Shown: positions 18,866-26,769 of the stretch, piece after piece | Position numbering within the stretch: the first letter of the stretch is position 1 | Layout: the number at the start of each line of letters is the position of its first letter | From: an uncultured Acidobacteriia bacterium | GTDB lineage: Bacteria > Acidobacteriota > Terriglobia > Bryobacterales > Bryobacteraceae | Direction of reading: 5' to 3' | NCBI GenBank assembly: GCA_903923395.1 | Contig: CAIXXM010000101.1 | Coordinates: forward strand, 51,568-115,567 | DNA: 64,000 bases | The notes under the pieces: model-generated | What the model saw: the letters and a program-made list of their open reading frames with translations, nothing else | Database searches by the model: none | What the model was told of the DNA's origin: nothing | Position numbers and translations under genes: made by a program

Positions 18866-20605
18866 ATGGCCACGAGACCAGAAGCGCCGTTTCGCGAGAA
18901 AAGCGAACTGCTGGACTTCCTGCTCGAAGTCACGTCCCTCACCAACCAAACGCTCGACCTCGAAGGGCTGCTGCATCAGGTTTCCGACATCGTCAAACGG
19001 GTGATCTCGTATGACCTGCTGGCCATTTTCCTCTTTGACCAGAAGAAAAAAGAACTGCGCATTCGCTACGGTGTGGGCCACAGGGAAGAGATTGTCCGCA
19101 ACCTGGTGATCAAGCCGGGCGAAGGCCTGGTGGGTGCAGCGGCGATGTCGCGTGATGCTGTGCTGGTCCCGGATGTCTTCGCCGATGACCGCTATTTGCC
19201 GACCAGTGACATTGTGCAGTGCGAACTCAGCGTGCCCATGGTGGTCAGGAACCGTCTGGTGGGGGTGATTGATGTACAGTCCACCACCGCCGATTTCTTC
19301 CAGCCGTATGACCGTTCCATCCTGACGCTGGTGGCTTCGCGTGTCGCTGCTGCGATTGACAATGCGCAACTGTACCGGCGTGCGGACCGCCAATACCGCA
19401 CGCTGCGAACGCTGTCCCGCATATCCACTGAGTTTTCAAGCATTTTGGAGCTCGATGAGCTGTTGAGCAAAGTGGCGTCGAGTGTCCGCAAGCTGACGGC
19501 TTATGATGCCTTCAGTATTCTGCTGGCGGATGACACCGAAAAGGTTCTGAAGCACAAATTCAGCATCCGGTTCGATGAACTGGTGGATATCAACAACGTT
19601 CCCTACGGCAAGGGCATCACGGGCGCGGCCGTCTTATCGCGTGAGGCCGTGCGGGTGGATGACACTTCGGCGGATCCCCGGTACATTGCGTCTCATCCGG
19701 AAGTGAAGTCCGAAGTTGCGGTGCCGCTGCTGTTTCAGGACCGTGTGATCGGCGTGATGGATCTGGAGAGCAGCAAGCTCCGCTTCTTCACGGAAGATAA
19801 TGCCAAGACGTTGTCGCTGCTTGCGCCTTCGGTGGCAATTGCGATTGAGAATGCCCGGTTGTATGAAGAGATCGGGAACAGGGAACGGTTGCTGCAGCAG
19901 GATCTGAAGGCCGCATTCGAGTTGCAGCAGGTACTGCTGCCGCCCGAAGCGCCTGAGATTGAAGGTCTCGATATCGCACTGGGGCTGCGGCCGGCGAGGC
20001 AGATCTCCGGCGACCTCTACGATTTCTTCGGCCATAATGACTCCCATGCGCTGATCGCGTTCGGTGATTCGAGTGGCAAGGGCGCGGCCGCGGCGCTTTA
20101 CGGCGCGATGGTCAATGGGCTGATGCGCACTTTGGCACCGCGCTGGCGGAGCGTCTCCACGCTGATGCGGGCTTTGAATGACGCTCTGGTGCAAAGGAAA
20201 GTGGAAGGTCGTTATCTGACGCTGCTTTTGCTGGCCTGGCACAGGCACTCGCGGCGCTTCACCATCTGTAACGCAGGTGGTTCGCCCCCCATGGTGTGCC
20301 GTGACGGGGAACTGATGCGGCTGCAGGTGGAAGGGGTACCACTCGGTCTGTTGCCGGACCGGGAATATGATGAAATCAGCTTCGATGCCCAGCGCGGGGA
20401 TGTGCTGGTGCTGTTTTCGGATGGCGTCTCCGAGCACCAGGGCGCGGATCAAAAAGAATATGGCAGAGCGCGGCTCGCGCGCGTCTTGCGGGATCATGCC
20501 AAGGCCCCTGTTTCGGAAATCCGGGACGCAATTTTCGCGGACCTGGATCGTTTCAACGAGGGCCGGTTTGATGACCAGACGGTGATTGCCATGAGGGTGG
20601 AATAA
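18866..20605 (+). CDS. GAF-GAF-PP2C (RsbU/SpoIIE-type) serine phosphatase
   Basis: 579 residues, soluble. Two GAF domains lie at about 22-170 and 190-335, joined by a helical linker. After a coiled stretch (LQQDLKAAFELQQVLLPPEAP) comes a PP2C/SpoIIE phosphatase domain to the end. Metal-binding acidic residues are visible in ARQISGDLYDFF, AFGDSSGKGAAAALY and VLFSDGVSE near the C-terminus, plus DDQTVIAMRV. Such proteins dephosphorylate anti-sigma-factor antagonists in partner-switching pathways, with GAF domains sensing small molecules. No STAS or kinase partner is adjacent. It lies between deoC (3-base gap) and lysA (2-base gap), so transcription is probably shared. Confidence 0.92.
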   Translation: MATRPEAPFREKSELLDFLLEVTSLTNQTLDLEGLLHQVSDIVKRVISYDLLAIFLFDQKKKELRIRYGVGHREEIVRNLVIKPGEGLVGAAAMSRDAVLVPDVFADDRYLPTSDIVQCELSVPMVVRNRLVGVIDVQSTTADFFQPYDRSILTLVASRVAAAIDNAQLYRRADRQYRTLRTLSRISTEFSSILELDELLSKVASSVRKLTAYDAFSILLADDTEKVLKHKFSIRFDELVDINNVPYGKGITGAAVLSREAVRVDDTSADPRYIASHPEVKSEVAVPLLFQDRVIGVMDLESSKLRFFTEDNAKTLSLLAPSVAIAIENARLYEEIGNRERLLQQDLKAAFELQQVLLPPEAPEIEGLDIALGLRPARQISGDLYDFFGHNDSHALIAFGDSSGKGAAAALYGAMVNGLMRTLAPRWRSVSTLMRALNDALVQRKVEGRYLTLLLLAWHRHSRRFTICNAGGSPPMVCRDGELMRLQVEGVPLGLLPDREYDEISFDAQRGDVLVLFSDGVSEHQGADQKEYGRARLARVLRDHAKAPVSEIRDAIFADLDRFNEGRFDDQTVIAMRVE

Positions 20606-20607
20606 GA

Positions 20608-21843
20608 GTGTTTGATTACAAAGACGGAAAACTGTTTTGCGAAGAGGTGGAACTGGACGGGATTGCGCAGCAATGCGGCACGCCCTGCTATGTCTACAGC
20701 GCCAATTCGATGGTGGAAGCCTACCGCCAGTATGATCAGGCCTTTGGTGAGCTTCCGCATCAGGTTTGCTATGCGGTGAAGGCCAACTCCTCCACAGCGG
20801 TGCTCGCCCTGCTGGCGAGGGAAGGCGCAGGCTTCGATATTGTTTCCGGCGGCGAATTGTTCCGCGTGCTGAAGGCGGGCGGAGAACCATGCAAGGTTGT
20901 GTTTTCGGGTGTGGGCAAGACAGCCGAAGAGATGGCCTATGCGCTGCGCCAGGGCATTCACAGTTTCAACTGTGAATCCGAGAGTGAACTCCTCGTTTTG
21001 AACACCGTGGCCGGGCAGTTGGATCTCAAGGCCCACGTCTCACTGCGCGTGAATCCAGACGTGGATGCCGTGACGCATCCCTACATCAGCACCGGTTTGA
21101 AAGACCACAAATTCGGAATCGATATCGCAGAGGCCCCCGCCGTCTACCTGCGGGCTGCGGAACTGGAGAACATTGAACTCACCGGCGTGAGCTGCCACAT
21201 CGGGTCTCAGATCCTGGACTATGCGCCCATTCTGGAAGCGGCCGAACGCGTGATGAATTTGGTGGAGGAACTGCAACTCGCCGGTCACGCCATCAGCCAT
21301 GTGGATCTGGGCGGTGGTTTGGGCATTGCCTATAAGAGTGCCGATGCCGCTCCCCCGATTGCTGAGTTCATTGCCGCGCTGCGGAGCCGGATTGAACGGG
21401 CGGGAGTCACTGTGATGGTGGAGCCGGGGCGTTCGATCGCAGGTCCGGCGGGTGTGTTGCTGACGAAGGTTCTCTATCGGAAGCAGAGTCCGAAGAAGGA
21501 ATTCATCATTGTGGATGCGGCGATGAATGACTTGATCCGCCCAACGCTTTACCAATCGCACCATGAAATCCTGCCCTTGCTGGAAACGGCGGGAACGGTG
21601 ACGGCGGATGTGGTGGGTCCGGTCTGTGAGACGGGGGATTTTCTGGCACGCAACCGCGAAATGGCTGATGTGCAGCCGGGAGATTTCCTTGCGGTGAAGG
21701 ATGCTGGTGCGTATGGCTTTTCGCAGGCGTCGAACTACAATGCGCGCCCGCGGCCAGCCGAAGTATTGGTATTCGGGCAGTACTGGCGCGTGATCCGGGA
21801 GCGCGAGACATTGGAAGATCTGGTTCGGGGAGAGTTGATATGA
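20608..21843 (+). CDS. lysA: diaminopimelate decarboxylase
   Basis: 411 residues with a GTG start at 20608, two bases after the phosphatase stop. It catalyses the last step of lysine synthesis, meso-diaminopimelate to L-lysine, with PLP in a fold type III barrel. The PLP lysine is in CYAVKANSS (about residues 53-61). Other family marks are GAGFDIVSGGELF, SCHIGSQI, HVDLGGGLGIAY, VEPGRSI and CETGDFLA. Its stop overlaps the next gene (ATGA). Confidence 0.96.
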   Translation: MFDYKDGKLFCEEVELDGIAQQCGTPCYVYSANSMVEAYRQYDQAFGELPHQVCYAVKANSSTAVLALLAREGAGFDIVSGGELFRVLKAGGEPCKVVFSGVGKTAEEMAYALRQGIHSFNCESESELLVLNTVAGQLDLKAHVSLRVNPDVDAVTHPYISTGLKDHKFGIDIAEAPAVYLRAAELENIELTGVSCHIGSQILDYAPILEAAERVMNLVEELQLAGHAISHVDLGGGLGIAYKSADAAPPIAEFIAALRSRIERAGVTVMVEPGRSIAGPAGVLLTKVLYRKQSPKKEFIIVDAAMNDLIRPTLYQSHHEILPLLETAGTVTADVVGPVCETGDFLARNREMADVQPGDFLAVKDAGAYGFSQASNYNARPRPAEVLVFGQYWRVIRERETLEDLVRGELI

Positions 21844-22358
21844 GTACTGATCCAAGATATCCGGTGGGGAAGTTTGTCATGCCGGAGAGCGTCACGCCAG
21901 AAGAGTTACAGGCATATGTGGCGCGCATCCGGACTGCTCCTGCACGGCTCGCGGAGTTGGTTCGCGGGATGAGCTGGGCGCAACTGGATACGCCTTACCG
22001 CGAAGGTGGCTGGACGGTGCGGCAGGTGGTGCACCATTTGCCGGATAGTCACATGCAGGCTTACTCGCGGATGAAGATGGCGCTTACGGAAGAAGAGCCA
22101 CTGATCAAGCCTTACGACGAAGCGGCCTGGGCGCAGCTGCCGGATTCCGTTTCCGTGCCAGTCGAGACATCCCTTTGTCTGCTCGATTGTCTGCACAAGC
22201 GCTGGGTGGCGGTCATGGAGACGCTGACCGTGGAGCAGTGGCAGCGAACGTTCCGGCACCCGGAGATCGGACTGCTGCGGCTGGAAGTCCTGGCGGCTCT
22301 CTACGCCTGGCATAGCGACCACCACATTGGACATGTGATGGCCGTTGCCGGTATGTAG
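21840..22358 (+). CDS. YfiT/BstA-type DinB-family metal-dependent transferase
   Basis: 172 residues starting in the stop codon of lysA (ATGA). The N-terminal segment (YPVGKFVMPESVT) and the pattern PYREGGWTVRQVVHHLPDSHM match the YfiT branch of the DinB superfamily. The likely metal-binding histidines are in VVHHL and in HSDHHIGHV near the C-terminus. Some relatives transfer bacillithiol to electrophiles; others are only annotated as putative metal-dependent hydrolases. The thiol used here is unknown. Its stop touches the stop of the convergent kinase gene at 22359. Confidence 0.85.
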   Translation: MSTDPRYPVGKFVMPESVTPEELQAYVARIRTAPARLAELVRGMSWAQLDTPYREGGWTVRQVVHHLPDSHMQAYSRMKMALTEEEPLIKPYDEAAWAQLPDSVSVPVETSLCLLDCLHKRWVAVMETLTVEQWQRTFRHPEIGLLRLEVLAALYAWHSDHHIGHVMAVAGM

Positions 22359-23315
22359 TTAGTCTTCCTGCTTCGAGTAGTAATACGTGTACTTGCTGTA
22401 GAGTTCGCCGGCGCGGGCACCGTTGGCGACGATTCCGAGCACATTGTTTTCGCAGAGCGATTGCATGGCGCGGATGACGTTGTCATAGGTGGTGGACCCG
22501 ATGCGGACGACGATAATCGTGCCGTCTGTCAACGTGGCGAGCAGGTTGGCGTCGGCGGAGAAGAGCAGCGGCGGCGTGTCCAGAATGATCCAGTTGAAGA
22601 TCTTCCGGAAGCCGTCGAGGGTATACTTCACCTGTCGCATGTTCAGCAGTTCGAGCGGGTTCTTGACCTGTGTACCTGCGGGCAGAAAGAAGAGATTGGT
22701 GTTGCCGATACGGCGCACGCACTCTTCAAGCGGGCGTTCATCGATGATGAAGTCCGAGAAGCCGGGGGTGCGGGGACACTGGAACAGGTTGTGCACCACT
22801 GGCCGGCGAAGATCGAGATCAACGATCAGAACCGGATGTTCCAGCTGTGCCTGGGCTAATGCGAGGTTTACGGCGGTAAAGGTCTTTCCTTCCGCGGGGG
22901 AAGAACTGGTGACGACCACGGAATGCAGATCCTGCTGGCCCTGCATATGATTCAGCCGGGTACGCAGGCTGCGGAACTCTTCGCCCGGAACTTCCTGCGG
23001 GCGTTCCATGTCGATCAAGTGTGCTTCGGGTGCCGGGTGGAACGGGATGACCTGACAGCGGCCCAGGAATTCGCGCCAGTTGATTTCCACGTGGCGTGGC
23101 TGGGGCATGCTCAGCGCGGTCTGGTATTCAGAGTTATTGATGCTGTCGAGTTCGATCTCTTCCGACTCAGCGGGGACACCCCCAATTTCCTCGGAAAGCA
23201 TCAAAGCGCGCGCGGCAGCGGATGCAGCTTCAGTCGGTTCTCCCTCCGGCAACTCGAGTTCGTTGCCGTCGAGCATTTGTTCAGCTTTTCGCAGAGCGTC
23301 GTGGACGCGGCTCAT
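22359..23315 (-). CDS. CpsD/CapB-type tyrosine-protein kinase (BY-kinase) for polysaccharide export
   Basis: 318 residues. A variable N-terminal ~110 residues precede a P-loop ATPase: Walker A SSPAEGKT near 138-145, Walker A' VLIVDLDLRRP near 161-171 and Walker B WIILDTPPLL. The C-terminus ends in a tyrosine cluster (YSKYTYYYSK), the autophosphorylation tail of bacterial tyrosine kinases. These kinases work with a Wzc/GumC-type membrane partner, encoded just upstream on the same strand (23373-25100), to control exopolysaccharide chain length and export. Confidence 0.9.
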   Translation of the reverse strand: MSRVHDALRKAEQMLDGNELELPEGEPTEAASAAARALMLSEEIGGVPAESEEIELDSINNSEYQTALSMPQPRHVEINWREFLGRCQVIPFHPAPEAHLIDMERPQEVPGEEFRSLRTRLNHMQGQQDLHSVVVTSSSPAEGKTFTAVNLALAQAQLEHPVLIVDLDLRRPVVHNLFQCPRTPGFSDFIIDERPLEECVRRIGNTNLFFLPAGTQVKNPLELLNMRQVKYTLDGFRKIFNWIILDTPPLLFSADANLLATLTDGTIIVVRIGSTTYDNVIRAMQSLCENNVLGIVANGARAGELYSKYTYYYSKQED

Positions 23316-23372
23316 ATCTTCTCTTTCGCGGCCTGTGCTGTCCAGCCGGTGTTTTTGACTTCCGTTACTCGG

Positions 23373-25100
23373 TTATGCTGCGTAAGCATAGTGATAGTAC
23401 AAAGATACGCTCACCATGATGGCCCCCACAATTACCGCTGCTGACCAGGCGAGGTAGGTGATACGCCGCTTGCGGCGGACCAGCAGAGCGTTTTCGAGCA
23501 GCGGGATGCTGCTGAGCACGGGCATGTTGGTATAAGCGCGAACATCCTTCAGGTTCTTCAGTGATGCGTCTTTGGCCTCGCGGACCGCTGCCATCACAAA
23601 GCCAAGGACGATGGAAAGGGCGGCGCCGGCTCCGATAATCAGCGGGCGCTTGGGGGCGCTTGGCTGTTCGGGAAGGGACGGAGGATCGAGAACTTCCAGG
23701 TTTTCAGCGGCCTTCACGGTGTTCAGTGCTTCGCTCTGCTGCGTAAGGTGTTGTTTCTTGAGCAGTTCCTGGTAAGTGGTTTGTGCGTTCTGTTCCTGGC
23801 GTTCCAGTGCTTTATAGCCGAGGTCAATGCCCGGCGTTTCGGCGAGCAGATTTCGAACGCGTGTCATCTCAGCGTTCAATTTGTCGAGCTTCTCCTGATC
23901 GCGAAGCTTCTGGAGACGGATGACTTCGAGACTGGCGACGTACTGGTCGATGCGGCCCTGTGCTTCTTCGAGAGCCTGCAGTTTGCGCACATCCGTGGTC
24001 TTCGGAACGGGTTTGGTGCTGTTCTTGGCGGCAGCCTCCGCGGCAGCAGCACGCTGCTTCGCTTCTTCAGCATCCTGTTCCTTTTGCAGTTCATCGCGCT
24101 TCTTCGCCATGAATTCCCGTGTTTTCAGCGCTTCTCTCACGGTGGGATAGTTATCTGCAAAGCTCTGGCGGAGGACGCCAATGCGGGTGTCGAGATCTTT
24201 GACCGTCTTGACCAGGTTGGCCAGTTCTTCATTCTTCAGCGCCGCCGGGCTGGATGGAGGGGGCGGCGGTGTAATCGTGGTGTCGCTAAAGACCATCTCA
24301 ATGGTTTGCTTCTGGGCTCTCGCGGTGTTCAGGGCTGCATCCACCTGCATGCGGTTCTGTTCGGCGCGGTTCAGAGAATCCGTCAGCGCATTCGCCTGGG
24401 TCTGGAGCGTGGTCAACTGGCTCATGTTGTAGGCCGCTTCTTCCGGCAGCTTGCCGGAGTACTGCTGGCGGAACTTGGTGAGCTGTTCGTCCAGCTGGTC
24501 CAGGTTGGCTTTCGCCGCGGCAAGTTCCGTATCAACGAAGGTCTTGAGCGAGTTGTCGATCGTGCGGGAGATCGAGAGATTGACTTCGTTGAACTTCGTA
24601 ACGAAGGTCTGCACGGTGTCGCGCGCTTTGTACTTATTCGTGTAGGAGAACTGGATGGTGAACGCGGAGGCACGCTTGGCGCTCGCGCCCGGCAGCACTT
24701 CCATCTGGATGTGAATGTCAGAGCGCATCTGTTCGATGACGTCTTCGAGCGGTTTCCGCTTTAGGTCATCGGCGTACAACTGCAGCTTCGGGTCATTGAT
24801 GATGGATCCGAGGGTGGTGCGGCTGAGAATTTCGTTCTGCATCTGCACAACGCGTTCTGTCAACTGGCTGCTGGACACCGGAGTCACGATCACGTCCGAA
24901 ATCGTAGCGGGCGTGATTTGCATAACTGCGCGCGAGATATAAGTGTTCGGCAGGAAGTTGGCAACTACCACCGAAACGACGAGGCCCGCGAATGCCGGGC
25001 CAATGATCCAGCCGACGTGGCGGCGGGCGATATCGATATAGTCTTCCAGGTCGAGGGCCCGCCTGGAGATCGAAACATATTGTGTGCCTGTGCCGGTCAT
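23373..25100 (-). CDS. Wzz/GumC-type polysaccharide chain-length determinant
   Basis: 575 residues. The N-terminal Wzz domain has a TM helix at about 31-50 (WIIGPAFAGLVVSVVVANFL), followed by the Y-I-S-R-A strand usual in the family. A long periplasmic coiled coil with many heptad-like Gln/Glu/Ala repeats fills about 180-440. A second TM helix near 478-500 follows a proline-rich PPSLPEQPSAPKRP motif typical of Wzz proteins. A third TM lies near the C-terminus (AWSAAVIVGAIMVSVSLYY). There is no kinase domain; that activity is in the separate gene downstream. It sits between the export-channel and kinase genes in one minus-strand operon. Confidence 0.9.
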   Translation of the reverse strand: MTGTGTQYVSISRRALDLEDYIDIARRHVGWIIGPAFAGLVVSVVVANFLPNTYISRAVMQITPATISDVIVTPVSSSQLTERVVQMQNEILSRTTLGSIINDPKLQLYADDLKRKPLEDVIEQMRSDIHIQMEVLPGASAKRASAFTIQFSYTNKYKARDTVQTFVTKFNEVNLSISRTIDNSLKTFVDTELAAAKANLDQLDEQLTKFRQQYSGKLPEEAAYNMSQLTTLQTQANALTDSLNRAEQNRMQVDAALNTARAQKQTIEMVFSDTTITPPPPPSSPAALKNEELANLVKTVKDLDTRIGVLRQSFADNYPTVREALKTREFMAKKRDELQKEQDAEEAKQRAAAAEAAAKNSTKPVPKTTDVRKLQALEEAQGRIDQYVASLEVIRLQKLRDQEKLDKLNAEMTRVRNLLAETPGIDLGYKALERQEQNAQTTYQELLKKQHLTQQSEALNTVKAAENLEVLDPPSLPEQPSAPKRPLIIGAGAALSIVLGFVMAAVREAKDASLKNLKDVRAYTNMPVLSSIPLLENALLVRRKRRITYLAWSAAVIVGAIMVSVSLYYHYAYAA

Positions 25101-25145
25101 AAATTCTTTGTCTTCCGTCTACGGATTTCAGGGTTGATCGGTTTG

Positions 25146-26030
25146 TTATTCCCCGGGGATCACAATTCTGTCGCCGGGGACAACGACATAATTTTTCGAC
25201 ATGTCCTTGCCGGTAAGCAGCTTTTTGTAGTCGAAGTACCATGCGCGCCCGTTGCGCAGCAAATAGCACTTGTTCTGCTTGGCGAATTCACTGGGGCCGC
25301 CGGCCAGGATGATGGCGTCGAGAACCGTGATGGGTTCCGGAAGCGGGAATTCGCCGGTTTTCCTGACCGCTCCGGTCACATAATATTTCTTGCTGTTGAC
25401 GCGGACAACCTGGACGTCCACGTCAGGATTCTTCTGCCCGGCGTCAATAATCCGTTTGGTGAGCTCTTCCTTCAATTCCTGCACGGTCAGATTGTTGGTT
25501 TTGACTTCGCCAATCAACTGCATGGAGAAAAGACCGTCAGAGCGGACATCGTAAGTGCCGGTTAGGTTCGGGTTGTCCCAAACGCGGATGATAAGAACAT
25601 CGAGCGGACCGATTCTGTAGACCTTGCGCTCCTTTTCCACGTCTGTGGTGGGAGTGGTGGGGTCAGCCTTCGGGTCCTTCTTGTTCGTGGCCTTGACGGC
25701 GGATGGCTTCTTTCCGGCCGCTTGGGGTGCCGGTGCCGAGGAGGGTTGCGCGTCCGGCTGCTTGGCATCTACCGGCTTCGTTTCCGCTGGCTTTGTTTCC
25801 GCTGGTTTTGTTTCCGCTGTTTTTGTTTCCGCCTGTTTTGTCTCGACCGGCTTTGTTTCCGTCTGGGGCGCGGCTGGTTTGGCGGAAATATCGATGATCT
25901 GCGACGGCGGGTTCTGCGCCGGGGCGCCCTGTGTTTGCGCCGGGGTTGCGTTCGTTTGTGCCGGTCCAGCACTCTGGCTTTGGCCGATACCTGCCCACGA
26001 GGCAAGCAAAATGACGGAGATCAGCACCAT
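25146..26030 (-). CDS. Wza/BexD-type polysaccharide export protein
   Basis: 294 residues with a Sec signal peptide (VLISVILLASWAGIGQSQS). The C-terminal half has the polysaccharide export domain (YRIGPLDVLIIRVWDNPNLTG, then VRSDGLFSMQLIGEV) and a SLBB-type segment (KYYVTGAVRKTGEFPLPEP, then ITVLDAIILAGG). Between signal peptide and domain lies a low-complexity Pro/Ala/Glu/Lys/Thr linker with tandem ETKPA-like pentapeptides. Such proteins form the outer-membrane export channel. It heads the three-gene operon with the chain-length protein and kinase; glycosyltransferases and a flippase are not in the window. Confidence 0.9.
   Translation of the reverse strand: MVLISVILLASWAGIGQSQSAGPAQTNATPAQTQGAPAQNPPSQIIDISAKPAAPQTETKPVETKQAETKTAETKPAETKPAETKPVDAKQPDAQPSSAPAPQAAGKKPSAVKATNKKDPKADPTTPTTDVEKERKVYRIGPLDVLIIRVWDNPNLTGTYDVRSDGLFSMQLIGEVKTNNLTVQELKEELTKRIIDAGQKNPDVDVQVVRVNSKKYYVTGAVRKTGEFPLPEPITVLDAIILAGGPSEFAKQNKCYLLRNGRAWYFDYKKLLTGKDMSKNYVVVPGDRIVIPGE
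25771..25860 (-). repeat. six 15-bp tandem repeats inside the export gene
   Basis: Six consecutive 15-bp units of the form GCTGGCTTTGTTTCC (plus-strand reading) with small changes. On the minus strand each encodes ETKP followed by Ala or Val, with Gln or Thr replacing Pro in some units. Units differ mostly at single bases, so copy number could vary by slippage without breaking the frame. The linker joins signal peptide and export domain. Confidence 0.85.
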
Positions 26031-26183
26031 ATGTCCATCTTTGATCCTACCAAGTCCAAGAGGTTCCTAGGGGATGCAGCGTGAAGAATATACTGAAGTT
26101 AACCGCTGAACTCCATTGTTTCAGGTGGTATACCGTCGCCGGACACTGAATGACCGGCATGGATTAGAGGAGAAACTCAAACC

Positions 26184-26594
26184 GTGCGATATTTTCTTGC
26201 GAAGACAGATCCGGACACTTATCCGGTGGAACAGTTCGCGGCTGACGGGAGCACGGTATGGGATGGTGTGAGAAATCCGCAGGCGCTGCGTGCCATCCGC
26301 GCGATGAAAAAAGGCGATACCGTCTTTATTTATCACAGTATGGGACAGGCGGCGGTGGTGGGTGTCGCGAAGGTGGTGGGCGACGGGCGGCCGGATTTGA
26401 ATGATCCCAAGCTGGCCGTGGCGGATCTGAAGTTCGTGACCATGGTGGAGCCTCCCGTAACGCTGAAGCAAATCAAGGAATCGGGCAGATTCAATGACTG
26501 GTCGCTGGTGCGTCAAAGCCGGTTGTCGACGATGGAGGCACCCGAAGATTTCGCCTTCTGGCTGAAGGATCTGCGCCCGAAGTTGAAGTTCTAG
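26184..26594 (+). CDS. EVE-domain protein
   Basis: 136 residues from a GTG at 26184 with a GAGGAGA box upstream. The whole protein is an EVE domain: RYFLAKTDPDTYP at the start, then TVWDGVRNPQALRAIRAMKKGD, VFIYHS and VVGVAKVV. EVE/PUA-fold proteins bind modified bases in DNA or RNA. No restriction or modification gene is adjacent, so it may have a housekeeping role. A possible terminator hairpin lies at 26652-26671. Confidence 0.92.
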   Translation: MRYFLAKTDPDTYPVEQFAADGSTVWDGVRNPQALRAIRAMKKGDTVFIYHSMGQAAVVGVAKVVGDGRPDLNDPKLAVADLKFVTMVEPPVTLKQIKESGRFNDWSLVRQSRLSTMEAPEDFAFWLKDLRPKLKF

Positions 26595-26651
26595 TGTCCC
26601 GATCTTCCCGATTCTGGACAGTTGTCTCACGCCGGGAATTCCAAAATTGGT

Positions 26652-26671
26652 AGCGGGCGCTTCGCCCTGCT
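26652..26671 (+). terminator. possible intrinsic terminator after EVE gene
   Basis: A GC-rich stem (AGCGGGCG / CGCCC-GCT with one bulged T) around a CTT loop, followed 10 bases later by TTTCTTTT. Weak but placed as expected between the EVE gene and the kinase gene. Confidence 0.4.
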
Positions 26672-26769
26672 GCTAAGTGCTTTCTTTTCATCGGCGAAAT
26701 TCAGAATTCTCTGCCGGGAAATGGCACCTAAACTGCTGGTGAATCCATTCACGCTTCGCACGTTGACCC

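Noticed and set aside
19634..20890. 418-residue minus-strand frame opposite the PP2C phosphatase and lysA
   Set aside because: Composition rich in Arg, His, Gln and Pro, typical of antisense frames; the plus strand has confirmed genes.
23748..24764. 338-residue plus-strand frame opposite the Wzz-type gene
   Set aside because: Mirror image of the coiled-coil codons; Phe/Leu/Arg-rich with no start signal.
25771..25860. CRISPR-like array
   Set aside because: Units are directly adjacent 15-mers in a coding frame with no spacers.
25624..26084. Plus-strand frames rich in FVSAGF repeats
   Set aside because: They are the antisense reading of the ETKP repeat linker in the export gene.
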